Positions 7,395-15,455 of a stretch of DNA of 64,000 nucleotides are shown here, in pieces. The notes under the pieces were generated by a model. The model saw only the letters and a program-made list of their open reading frames with translations. It had not been told where the DNA came from and searched no databases. Source of the DNA: SIG78 sp045635745 (lineage in GTDB: Bacteria > Verrucomicrobiota > Lentisphaeria > Victivallales > Victivallaceae); the NCBI GenBank assembly GCA_045635745.1, contig JAZTWG010000048.1, forward strand, positions 1-64,000, written 5' to 3'. The position numbers were made by a program, and so were the translations under genes. Positions within the stretch are counted from its first letter, which is position 1. Each line of letters opens with the position of its first letter.

Positions 7395-8267
7395 TTATAT
7401 ATTCAAAAGACGTTTAACATTTTCACGGGCAATTTTTTCAAAGACATCACCGGAGATCCGCCCGGATTTTTTCAAATCCAGCAAAAATCCGGCCAGAGGC
7501 AGACTCTGATCGGCATAACATATATCGGTACCGAAACAGAGCCGGTCCTGAAATTCATTCAAAAAGTGTACGGCATAATTTACATCGCGAGCCAGAGCAT
7601 TGTAGCCGCTGCCGGCAGAAAGGTCGCCCCACAGATTTTTGTAACGGCGGAAAAGTTTTGGCACCGCCCCTTCCTCTTTTACCGGATATTTAGGATAGCG
7701 GCCGCGATCGTAAACCGTTTCCAGTACCGCGATCTCACTCCAGAATGCCGGACCATGCCCCAGCAGAATAAGTTCCGGAAAAGTATTGAGCACCATTTCC
7801 AACTGCGGCAAACCGGGTTCATCCACCAATCCGTACCGGTAATTTACATACACCGTATCATCAAAAATCACCGGCAATCGGGCTTTTTCAAACTGCCGGA
7901 GCAGATTCATCACCCGCGGATCTCTGAAATACATATTGGGCATAAATTCCCCCACGCCCCGGAATCCATGTTCTTTGAACCAGTTGATCCACGGCGAAAA
8001 ATCGGTAAATTCAGAATTGTCTATTCCGCGCGGATCGATATTGAAAAACGGAATGAATCTATCCGGATAACGCTTGCAGATCTCGGCGATCTCGGCATTG
8101 GATTGCGGAATATACGTTTCCGGCCCGATCAGCGGCAGCAGCACACCTTTTTCAATATCCAGTTCATCATAGCGTTTAATGATCTCTTCAACTGTACAGA
8201 AACGGGTTACACCATCCTGCGGCGGATAGTCAAACAAATATGCGTGAGCATGTACATCTATAAACAT
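7395..8267 (-). CDS. Amidohydrolase-family (amidohydro_2-like) metal hydrolase
   Basis: The 290-residue protein begins MFIDVHAHAY, the H-x-H metal-binding strand of a TIM-barrel amidohydrolase. Further candidate ligands are LGHGPAFW (histidine after strand 6) and CFGTDICYAD (final aspartate). This order is typical of the amidohydrolase-related family that includes ACMSD and other decarboxylases or lactonases. The gene sits between a histidine kinase gene (3 nt upstream) and a DMT transporter gene, probably in one minus-strand operon. The substrate cannot be read from the sequence. Confidence 0.75.
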   Translation of the reverse strand: MFIDVHAHAYLFDYPPQDGVTRFCTVEEIIKRYDELDIEKGVLLPLIGPETYIPQSNAEIAEICKRYPDRFIPFFNIDPRGIDNSEFTDFSPWINWFKEHGFRGVGEFMPNMYFRDPRVMNLLRQFEKARLPVIFDDTVYVNYRYGLVDEPGLPQLEMVLNTFPELILLGHGPAFWSEIAVLETVYDRGRYPKYPVKEEGAVPKLFRRYKNLWGDLSAGSGYNALARDVNYAVHFLNEFQDRLCFGTDICYADQSLPLAGFLLDLKKSGRISGDVFEKIARENVKRLLNI

Positions 8268-8270
8268 CGG

Positions 8271-10214
8271 TCATTCTCCTTTTATACTATCGCGCAATCC
8301 CGGCAGAACTATATAGATCACCGTACCCTCGCCGGGAATACTCTCCACCCCGATCACACCATGATGACTTTTTACTGTACCGTAAGCCATTGCCATACCC
8401 ATGCCGGTCCCCTGCCCTACAGGTTTGGTAGTAAAGAACGGTTCAAACATGCGTTTGAGTGTATTATTATCCATACCGCAGCCGTTATCGGCAATGGAAA
8501 TCAGTACCAGCTGGGATTTTTCCTTCAAATCCCCGGTCAGCACCACCGCCGGCGGCACATCCTGCGGAGCAACATCCAGTGCCTTTATATCGATCCGGTA
8601 GTCGCGGTCATCGGTCACACGCAAAGCGTCGCGGGCATTGATCAGCAAATTCAGGATAACCTGCTGCAGCTGGATCGGGTCGCCGCTGACAAGAAGCGGC
8701 TTTTTAGAAGTCTGTACCGCCAATTCTATATCAGTACTGCCGGGCATAAACAGCTCTGCCGTTCTCTGGATAAGCACCCGGAAATCGAAGTCGCTTTCCC
8801 GGTATTTCCCCTTGCGGGCAAACCCCAGCAGCTGACTGGTCAGCCCGCCGGACTGTTCGGCTATTTCAATGATTTTGTCCAGATGCTTCCTGGTACGGTC
8901 ATCCAGATCACTGTTGAATCCGATCAGGTCGGCATGACCGAGTATGGCATGGATATTGTTGTTGAAATCGTGCGCCACTCCGCCGGCAAGCTGACCGAGC
9001 GACTCCAGCCGCTGGGAGTGAGCAAGTTCTTCATTGAGGCGCTGTTTTTCAGCTTCGAGTTTGCGTTCTTCGGTAATATCGCGCCCCATGATGATAAAAG
9101 CTTCCAAAGCGCCGATATTCAAAGCGGTAACAGTAAGCGCCAGATACAGAGTTGAGTTTTCTTCATTGTTTTTTTCGTCGGCCAGTTCCACATAAAACTG
9201 ACCGGTACTGCCCTTGCCGCGGACGGTTTCATCTATGGCCAACTCGAACTGCCGGGTATCGTTTTCATTAAGATAACTGACGAAAGTTTTGCCGGCAGCC
9301 TTGGTCGAGCCGAGTTGACGTTCGGCAGCGCGGTTGGCATCAAGAATAACGCCGCTGCGGTCAACGATCACGATCATTTCCGAAGCGTTTTCCAGAATCA
9401 TCCGGTAGCGTCCTTCCCATTCCAGAATATTGGCTTCCAGAGCTTTGGACCTGCCGTAACTGCCGAAAAATGCAAAAAATATTTCCAGCGGCTTGACCTG
9501 ACGGCTGTCGCTTTCGTGCCCCAGTTTATTGATATAAAATGCCATCAGCGCCGCCAGATAGCCGCCGCAGAAAAGCCGTATCAGCAAAGTGGGGGTAAAT
9601 TCGTTCCAGCGCTCGCTCCAGCTGCCGCTGCTCATAAGTTGAAAGATCAACGAGTCCAGCAGCAGACCGGCCCCCATGCCCCCCAGACAGCAGATAAAAA
9701 TATTTTTCCCGGTATTACGCAAACGCGAATATATCACCGGCATAATGAAAAGCGCCGCCAGCTGACCGCACGCTACGGCCAGCATGGATCTGCGGGTACG
9801 CTCCAGAAGAAAATCAAATGCTTCCAACGGCATGGTGCCGGTAACAGTATAAGTCACCCAGCGCATCTGCAGACGGCTCAAATCCCCGAGATAGAAAAAC
9901 ATACCCATCGCGACCAGCGAGCCGATGATAAGGCGCTGCATACTCAATACGCCGTCAGATATATACACCAGCAGCATCGCCGCCATAAAAGGCACAAAAA
10001 CCACTACCGGAGATATCTTGAACGACACATAATCCAGTGCATTGAAACTCATCTCCGACCCGGCAAGAAATTCACCGAATACCAGCAGCATCCCCAGTAC
10101 AACAAAAAATGGTATATCACCGATGCTCTTTTTCTGACTGTGCAGCAGCAGCATCACCACAAAAACGAACGTCAGTTCCAAAAATATAAGCAAAAGAGTA
10201 TTGGTTATTTCCAT
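8271..10214 (-). CDS. Membrane PAS-domain sensor histidine kinase
   Basis: An N-terminal part of about 235 residues has six to seven hydrophobic segments. A PAS domain (about 270-385) is followed by a HisKA domain with the phospho-acceptor in AGGVAHDFNNN (His415 from this start). The HATPase domain has NLLINARDAL (N box), IADNGCGMD (G1) and GTGMGMAMAYG (G2). No receiver domain is attached and no response regulator gene is adjacent, so the partner is elsewhere. I chose ATG at 10214; a TTG at 10229 would add five residues and neither has a clear ribosome site. The membrane region may sense a small molecule. Confidence 0.9.
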   Translation of the reverse strand: MEITNTLLLIFLELTFVFVVMLLLHSQKKSIGDIPFFVVLGMLLVFGEFLAGSEMSFNALDYVSFKISPVVVFVPFMAAMLLVYISDGVLSMQRLIIGSLVAMGMFFYLGDLSRLQMRWVTYTVTGTMPLEAFDFLLERTRRSMLAVACGQLAALFIMPVIYSRLRNTGKNIFICCLGGMGAGLLLDSLIFQLMSSGSWSERWNEFTPTLLIRLFCGGYLAALMAFYINKLGHESDSRQVKPLEIFFAFFGSYGRSKALEANILEWEGRYRMILENASEMIVIVDRSGVILDANRAAERQLGSTKAAGKTFVSYLNENDTRQFELAIDETVRGKGSTGQFYVELADEKNNEENSTLYLALTVTALNIGALEAFIIMGRDITEERKLEAEKQRLNEELAHSQRLESLGQLAGGVAHDFNNNIHAILGHADLIGFNSDLDDRTRKHLDKIIEIAEQSGGLTSQLLGFARKGKYRESDFDFRVLIQRTAELFMPGSTDIELAVQTSKKPLLVSGDPIQLQQVILNLLINARDALRVTDDRDYRIDIKALDVAPQDVPPAVVLTGDLKEKSQLVLISIADNGCGMDNNTLKRMFEPFFTTKPVGQGTGMGMAMAYGTVKSHHGVIGVESIPGEGTVIYIVLPGLRDSIKGE

Positions 10215-10257
10215 ATCCCGCGAGTCCAATTTATTGCTTTTTGCAGTTCAGTCGTGA

Positions 10258-11328
10258 TCACCCGGCGCTGTTGAGCTTGAATTTTTCCCGGATTAGCTGT
10301 GCCCGATAGGCATTTTCCTCTGCTTCCGAAAGCGCTCTGCCCGCCCGGTACTGCAAATGCCCGGAACCGGTATTGATAAACAACTCATTTATGCCCGGAG
10401 TGTCCAGACTGCTGAACATTGCCATATCCACGCCCAACCGCACCAGCGAAAGCGCCCGGAAAGCTTCTTTACTGCTCAATATATAGCTGTATTTGAGCAT
10501 ACCGTAACTGCGACCGACAGCATCCAGCAGATAGTTGCGGCGGTGTTCCAGAAGTTTATTACGCATACTTTCTTCATGCTCGATCACCTGATCGATCACC
10601 CGCGCAAGATTGGCAATGATCTCTTCTTCGCTTTCGCCGAGCGTGCTCTGATTGGATATCTGGAAGAAATTACCCAGATTTTCCGAACCTTCACCAAACA
10701 TGCCCCGTACAGTCAGTCCGAGTTTGGCAAGTCCGCGTTCCAACTGTTTTATATCGCCACTGATTGCCAGCGCAGGCAAATGCAGCATCACCGAAACGCG
10801 TATGGCCGTACCCACATTGGAAGGACAGGCGGTCAGATATCCCCATGCAGCATCGTAGGCCATATCCAGTTCACTGCTGAGCTGATCATCCAGCAAACTT
10901 ACAGTCTGATAGCATTTTTGGAGCTGAAAACCGGGCATCAGAGCCTGCAGCCGCAAATGATCTTCTTCGTTGACCATCACCGAGCAGGTGCGGTCTTTGG
11001 CAATATACAAATCCGGAGCCAGCGATCCATTCAAAAGCTCGCGGCTTGCCAGATGCCGTTCCAGCAGAATAGCTTTTTCCACATTGCTCAAAGCGGCTAC
11101 ATCCGGATTCCAGCAGCCGCCCGGCAATGCCCCCGAGCGAGCAATCGCCTGCCGTACCAGTTTGCGAATGGCAGTGCCCTGCTCCGGATCGGCAGCAGTA
11201 GGAAAAGGGAAGTTTTTTATATTGCGCGCCACACGGATCCGTGAACTTATAACCACAGGCGCTCCCGGTGCATTTTCATCCAGAAAGTGAACCGGTTTAT
11301 TGAGCAATTCATCAAAAAAATCACTCAT
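10258..11328 (-). CDS. mcsB: Protein-arginine kinase McsB
   Basis: This 356-residue protein belongs to the ATP:guanido phosphotransferase family in its bacterial protein-arginine kinase form. It has VVISSRIRVARN near residue 25, the reactive-cysteine loop in TACPSNVGTAIRVS and RGMFGEGSENLGNFFQISN. In Bacillus, McsB phosphorylates arginines to mark proteins for ClpCP and to inactivate CtsR. Here the start overlaps the end of mcsA by 4 nt (ATGA). No ctsR or clpC lies next to it in the window. Length is normal. The cognate phosphatase YwlE is not visible. Confidence 0.93.
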   Translation of the reverse strand: MSDFFDELLNKPVHFLDENAPGAPVVISSRIRVARNIKNFPFPTAADPEQGTAIRKLVRQAIARSGALPGGCWNPDVAALSNVEKAILLERHLASRELLNGSLAPDLYIAKDRTCSVMVNEEDHLRLQALMPGFQLQKCYQTVSLLDDQLSSELDMAYDAAWGYLTACPSNVGTAIRVSVMLHLPALAISGDIKQLERGLAKLGLTVRGMFGEGSENLGNFFQISNQSTLGESEEEIIANLARVIDQVIEHEESMRNKLLEHRRNYLLDAVGRSYGMLKYSYILSSKEAFRALSLVRLGVDMAMFSSLDTPGINELFINTGSGHLQYRAGRALSEAEENAYRAQLIREKFKLNSAG

Positions 11329-11873
11329 TGAGCTTCTCCTTCCGAACCGGCATTGTCATTGCACCGGAGTTTCAGCTCATTGATACGGTCGCGAAGCACT
11401 GCGGCCTGTTCGTATTCTTCGGCATCAACAGCATGCTGTAATTTTTTCTGTAAATCAGCCAGTTCCCGATGCAGAACTCCCAGTTCCGTACTTTTGCCGG
11501 ATGGCTGCTTGCCGACATGCGAGGAACCGTGATGCATATTTTTCAGTACCTCACTCAAAAGCGGTGCAAAGACCTTGTAACAATTTCCGCATCCGAGTTT
11601 GCCGGTGGCCTTGAGTTTCTGCCCGGTCCAGGAACATTCCGGACAGACCAGTTTGGCAAAATCATCATCATTTTCTGCGCCGCTGTCATCAGCCTGACTG
11701 CCCGAAAGTTTATAGAGCAGTCCAGCCAGATTGAAAGGCCCCAGATCCAAACCATCGGCACCATGTTTGGCGGCAGCACAACTGCTGCAGAGATGCATGG
11801 ATTTCTTTTTGCCGCCAACGATCTCCTGAATGTGTATGGTGGCCTCATTTTTATTGCATATTTCACAAAGCAT
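11325..11873 (-). CDS. mcsA: McsA-like zinc-finger activator of McsB
   Basis: The 182-residue protein starts MLCEICNKNEATIHIQEIVGG, a C-x-x-C zinc finger paired with LCSSCA. A second pair is VCPEC and CGNCY. The C-terminal 40 residues (LQKKLQHAVDAEEYEQAAVLRDRI) form a UvrB/UvrC motif. This is the McsA layout, and McsA activates McsB kinase. ATG at 11873 is chosen because AGGAG stands about 10 nt upstream and the protein then begins at the first zinc finger; a longer frame upstream does not resemble the family. It is translationally coupled to mcsB. Confidence 0.92.
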   Translation of the reverse strand: MLCEICNKNEATIHIQEIVGGKKKSMHLCSSCAAAKHGADGLDLGPFNLAGLLYKLSGSQADDSGAENDDDFAKLVCPECSWTGQKLKATGKLGCGNCYKVFAPLLSEVLKNMHHGSSHVGKQPSGKSTELGVLHRELADLQKKLQHAVDAEEYEQAAVLRDRINELKLRCNDNAGSEGEAQ

Positions 11874-12033
11874 GGGTAAATGACTCCTGCTGAAAAATTT
11901 TCCGCTGCTGCTGATATGTAACACGAAACTGAATTTGACTTACTATACCCTCAATATAACCTAAATGCAACAGCTTTTAACGGGTTTATTGACAATATTT
12001 TCTCTTTTTGGGTGCTATTTTTGCTAAAAAATC

Positions 12034-12062
12034 TTGCGTAAAGCCGGAAACGGTGTTACATT
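12034..12062 (+). promoter_or_regulatory. Putative promoter of the SDR gene
   Basis: TTGCGT (12034-12039) and TACATT (12057-12062) are separated by 17 nt. A small inverted repeat, TTCCGG (12084-12089) with CCGGAA (12095-12100), lies in the leader just before the ribosome site AGAAAGGA. The pairing of this -35 with this -10 is by eye. Confidence 0.4.
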
Positions 12063-12121
12063 AAAAGCGTTTTCAACCGAAATTTCCGGAAAAACCGGAA
12101 TTCAAGAAAGGATTTTTTACT

Positions 12122-12982
12122 ATGATGCAGTTACCCTTTGCACTCGATCTCTCCGGCAAAGTCGCAGTCGTTACCGGCGGCGGCGGTGTTCTCTGCGGGA
12201 TGATGGCTAAAGCCATTGCTGCCAGCGGCGCCAAAGTTGCCATCCTTGACCTCCGTGCAGAAAATGCCCAGAAAGTTGCTGACGAAATCACCGCCGACGG
12301 CGGCCAGGCGATCGGTATCGCCGCCAACGTGCTGGAAATCGAAAGCCTGAAAGCGGCAGAAAAAGAGATCGTGGCCAAATTCGGCGTTTGCGATATTCTT
12401 ATCAACGGCGCCGGCGGCAACCACCCCAAAGGCACCACCAGCAAAGAATATCTGGAAAAGGTCGACCTGGCCGGTGCGGTCGAAGGCGTGACCACTTTCT
12501 TTGATCTGGATCCTCAAGGCGTGAGCTTTGTGTTCAATTTGAACTTCCTCGGTACTCTGCTGCCCACTCAGGTCTTTGCCCGCGGTATGGCGGAAAAAGG
12601 CAATGGCTGTATTATCAACATCTCCAGCATGAATGCCTTTACCCCCCTTACCAAGATCCCGGCATACAGCGGCGCCAAAGCTGCTATCAGCAACTTCACC
12701 GCCTGGCTGGCAGTGCACTTTGCCAAAGTCGGTATCCGCGTGAACGCCATTGCTCCCGGTTTCTTCCTGACCGATCAGAACCGTGCGCTGCTGACCAATG
12801 CTGACGGCAGCCTGACCGCCCGCGGAAACAAGATCATCGACCACACCCCCATGGGTAAATTCGGTGCTCCCGAAGACCTGATCGGTGCTCTGCAGTTCCT
12901 GATGAACGAAAAAGCTTCCGGTTTTGTCAACGGTATCGTTATTCCGATCGACGGAGCTTTCAACGCCTACAGCGGCGTCTGA
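12122..12982 (+). CDS. SDR oxidoreductase, D-mannonate (fructuronate) dehydrogenase-like
   Basis: This is a 286-residue classical short-chain dehydrogenase. The NAD(P)-binding turn is TGGGGVLCGMMA (residues 17-28), with NGAGGNHP, the catalytic serine in NISSMNAF, and Y-x-x-x-K as YSGAKAA. The long insert after GAGGNHPK and the QNRALLTNADGSLTARG segment recall the SDR-type D-mannonate oxidoreductases of hexuronate catabolism (the B. subtilis UxuB/YjmF type). Substrate assignment is inference. The codons look highly biased, suggesting strong expression. A promoter lies at 12034 and a terminator at 13006. Confidence 0.8.
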   Translation: MMQLPFALDLSGKVAVVTGGGGVLCGMMAKAIAASGAKVAILDLRAENAQKVADEITADGGQAIGIAANVLEIESLKAAEKEIVAKFGVCDILINGAGGNHPKGTTSKEYLEKVDLAGAVEGVTTFFDLDPQGVSFVFNLNFLGTLLPTQVFARGMAEKGNGCIINISSMNAFTPLTKIPAYSGAKAAISNFTAWLAVHFAKVGIRVNAIAPGFFLTDQNRALLTNADGSLTARGNKIIDHTPMGKFGAPEDLIGALQFLMNEKASGFVNGIVIPIDGAFNAYSGV

Positions 12983-13005
12983 TTGCTTTTTCAAGTCAAT
13001 ACCAG

Positions 13006-13038
13006 CGGCGTACCGGTTTTCCGGTGCGCCGTTTTTTT
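13006..13038 (+). terminator. Terminator after the SDR gene
   Basis: CGGCGTACCGG (13006-13016) pairs with CCGGTGCGCCG (13021-13031), with one G-U pair and a TTTT loop. A run of seven T follows. Confidence 0.85.
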
Positions 13039-13052
13039 AAGCGGTCAAAAAC

Positions 13053-13691
13053 ATGATAAACGATAAAAAAGCTCAACTGCTGCGTGCGATACACGATCGG
13101 CTTTATTCACATTACGGCGAACTGGGTTGTCCACTGCTGCACGAAACGCCGTTTCAGCTGCTGATAGCAGTTTTGCTCTCGGCGCAATGCAAGGACGATC
13201 GGGTGAATATGGTAACGCCGGAACTTTTCAAACGTTATCCCGATGCTGCGGCAATGAGTCGGGCCACGGTTGAAGAAGTCGGCTCTATTATCCAATCGCT
13301 GGGATTGTGGCGCAACAAAGCGGAAAATATTGTAAATCTTTCTATAAAGCTGGCCAGCGAGTTCAACAATCAACTGCCGCAAAGCATGGAAGAACTGACA
13401 AGCTTGCCGGGGATCGGCAGAAAGAGCGCCAATGTGGTGCTGGGTAATGCATTCAACATCCCGGGTTTTCCGGTGGATACACATGTTCAGCGTTTGATGA
13501 AACACTTTCATCTGGCAAAACCCGCCGATACTCCGGAAAAAATCGAAACAATGACCTGCCGGCGTCTGGAACCGGAAAAATGGAGCAACTTCTCGCACCT
13601 GCTGATAACCCACGGCAGAAAAGTATGCATTGCGCGCAAACCGCAATGCAGCGAGTGTGTAATAAAAGATTTGTGCAAAGACTGCAAATGA
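13053..13691 (+). CDS. nth: Endonuclease III
   Basis: This DNA glycosylase/AP lyase removes oxidised pyrimidines in base excision repair. The 212-residue length is normal. The helix-hairpin-helix LPGIGRKSANVVL carries the catalytic lysine, and VDTHVQRL contains the catalytic aspartate. The C-terminal iron-sulfur cluster has spacing C-x6-C-x2-C-x5-C (CIARKPQCSECVIKDLC). The start ATG at 13053 is 15 nt past the preceding terminator. It is convergent with rlmH. Confidence 0.95.
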   Translation: MINDKKAQLLRAIHDRLYSHYGELGCPLLHETPFQLLIAVLLSAQCKDDRVNMVTPELFKRYPDAAAMSRATVEEVGSIIQSLGLWRNKAENIVNLSIKLASEFNNQLPQSMEELTSLPGIGRKSANVVLGNAFNIPGFPVDTHVQRLMKHFHLAKPADTPEKIETMTCRRLEPEKWSNFSHLLITHGRKVCIARKPQCSECVIKDLCKDCK

Positions 13692-13728
13692 AGCCGGCGC
13701 GTTTTTTCCGCACTCATTTGGCTGCAGC

Positions 13729-14160
13729 TCAATGGTGGTATTTTTTTCCGGCAATGATCGTGCATGCCCGGTAAAGCTGTTCAACTACCAGCAATCTTGC
13801 CATTTCGTGCGTAACGGTAAATTTGCTCAAAGCCAGCAGCCAGTCGGCCCGCTTGCGGACTTCATCGGTAAAGCCGAACGCTCCGCCAATAACCATAACG
13901 ATCTTGCGGTCGCAGCTGTTGAGTTTACCGGCCAAATCGACTGAAGTGATATTTTCGCCCCGTTCATCAAGCACAATCACCCAGCCTTTTTCATTTTCCA
14001 GAGCTTTGAGAATGGCACCTGATTCCTTTTCCACCGAGTCATCACGCAGCTCAACGATCTCAACCTTGCCGAAAGCGTTGAGCCGCTGCAGAAACTCATT
14101 TATCTTGGCCTGATAATGGGGGTCTTTCACCCGGCCGACGACCAGCAGTTTAAAAAGCAT
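13729..14160 (-). CDS. rlmH: 23S rRNA pseudouridine-1915 N3-methyltransferase RlmH
   Basis: This SPOUT methyltransferase of 143 residues modifies the loop of helix 69 of 23S rRNA. Family signatures are VIVLDERGENITS, the SAM-knot VMVIGGAFGF, and the end THEMARLLVVEQLYRACTIIAGKKYHH. The ATG at 14160 gives the usual start (MLFKLLVVGRVKDP). A GTG at 14169, with a G-rich site at closer spacing, would add three residues and is also possible. Confidence 0.95.
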   Translation of the reverse strand: MLFKLLVVGRVKDPHYQAKINEFLQRLNAFGKVEIVELRDDSVEKESGAILKALENEKGWVIVLDERGENITSVDLAGKLNSCDRKIVMVIGGAFGFTDEVRKRADWLLALSKFTVTHEMARLLVVEQLYRACTIIAGKKYHH

Positions 14161-14211
14161 ACTTTTCACAACAGCCCCCCCGTAATAAAACCTTTTTTCT
14201 GCCCACCGGAA

Positions 14212-15189
14212 TCAATTATCGCCGGCTGTCTGCTGGATCTTCAAGGCCGTTTCCGAAATATCCAGAATATGCAGGGTATTGAAGTACGCGGGTTCCACAC
14301 CATTTATCTCTTTAAGGAACTCCTGCAGATAACCGGTTCCGGATTCTTCCGGATAAACTTTAGAGGTCATAGTGGATGCTTTGCAAGTAAAACTCACCCC
14401 CGGTTCTGCCGGAGCAAATTCCAGCCATCCTTCAGTTCCCCAAACAGTAAAGCGCCAGTAGCTCTTCTGGAAAAAGTGGCAGGCAAAGTAAGATACATCA
14501 GCCATGACCCCGGCACCATTTGTCAGTTTGGCCATGAACTGTGCGCCGTTTTTAAAGTGCGGCACTTCCGGAAAGTGATCGTTCCAGCAGCGGCTGCAAA
14601 CTGCATCGGCAAACTTCATACCGGTAATGTATTCCACCAGGTCAATACCGTGCGGAGCAATATCGTTGATCGTGCCGCCCTGCATATTTGCCTGCCAGTA
14701 CCAGTCGGCGCGAGTACCGTAATTGAGCGGATGCTGGCCGGTAAAAATCACACTTTGAACTTCACCAATCTTGCCGTCGGCAATGATCTTGCGGGCGGTT
14801 TGAGCATTGGGCGAGCTCCACAAAGGCAACATAAGCCCGACCGAAAGCGATTTTTCAGCGGCAAGCTTACGGATTTCAGAAAGTTCTTCCAAACTCGTGC
14901 AGAGCGGTTTATCGGCAATAACATGTTTGCCGGCTTTGAGCGCGGCAATGGCAATTGCGCCGCGTTTGGCATAGACATCGCCGATGCCGACAATATCGCA
15001 GGGGAGTTTTTCGATCATTTCAAACGGGTCCTGCCACTCCACAGCAATACCGCGCTCAATGGTACGGGCTCTGGCATCGGCATCGCTTTCGGCGCAGCCG
15101 GCAAGTTCCAGTTCAGGATGCTGTCTGGTTTTTTCCACGAGTTCCAGAATATGATCATGACGGAATCCGGCAATGGCGACTTTAAGCAT
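14212..15189 (-). CDS. Gfo/Idh/MocA-family oxidoreductase
   Basis: This 325-residue protein has an N-terminal Rossmann domain (VAIAGFRHDHILELVEK) in which the usual G-x-G-x-x-G is reduced to GFRHDH. It then has the DKPLC version of the E-K-P motif near residue 98 and a catalytic-type histidine in NDIAPHGIDLVEYITG. Such degenerate glycine loops occur in family members from PVC bacteria that act on glycans. It shares the family of the 1266-2270 product but is only distantly similar. AAAGG precedes the ATG. It is divergent from the ABC exporter operon. Confidence 0.85.
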   Translation of the reverse strand: MLKVAIAGFRHDHILELVEKTRQHPELELAGCAESDADARARTIERGIAVEWQDPFEMIEKLPCDIVGIGDVYAKRGAIAIAALKAGKHVIADKPLCTSLEELSEIRKLAAEKSLSVGLMLPLWSSPNAQTARKIIADGKIGEVQSVIFTGQHPLNYGTRADWYWQANMQGGTINDIAPHGIDLVEYITGMKFADAVCSRCWNDHFPEVPHFKNGAQFMAKLTNGAGVMADVSYFACHFFQKSYWRFTVWGTEGWLEFAPAEPGVSFTCKASTMTSKVYPEESGTGYLQEFLKEINGVEPAYFNTLHILDISETALKIQQTAGDN

Positions 15190-15360
15190 GTTTGAAGACC
15201 TTTCGCTTTACGAATTTGTAAAAAATTGTTGCGTTTTTAAGATACCACATTTTTGCAAAAAATCAAGCACCCGGATGCTCAAATAGTAATTAAAGATATT
15301 TCACAGATGCAGCCGGCGGCAAAAAAACTCAAAAAAGCGGAAAAAAAGTTGCTTTACAAG

Positions 15361-15388
15361 TTGCAATACATTTTTTTGAGATTATTTT
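15361..15388 (+). promoter_or_regulatory. Putative promoter of the ABC exporter operon
   Basis: TTGCAA (15361-15366), 16 nt, TATTTT (15383-15388), about 70 nt before the first start codon. It shares the TTGCAW-N16 arrangement of several other promoters in this window. Confidence 0.45.
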
Positions 15389-15455
15389 AAAATGCAGAAA
15401 GTCAATTATGCAGCGGGGCTGTGTGTTATAAAAATTGAAAATTCGGTAATAAAAA

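Noticed and set aside
7566..9155. Long open frame on the plus strand opposite the amidohydrolase and histidine kinase genes
   Set aside because: It is antisense to two genes with clear domain motifs and has no family features; codon composition of the other strand explains it.
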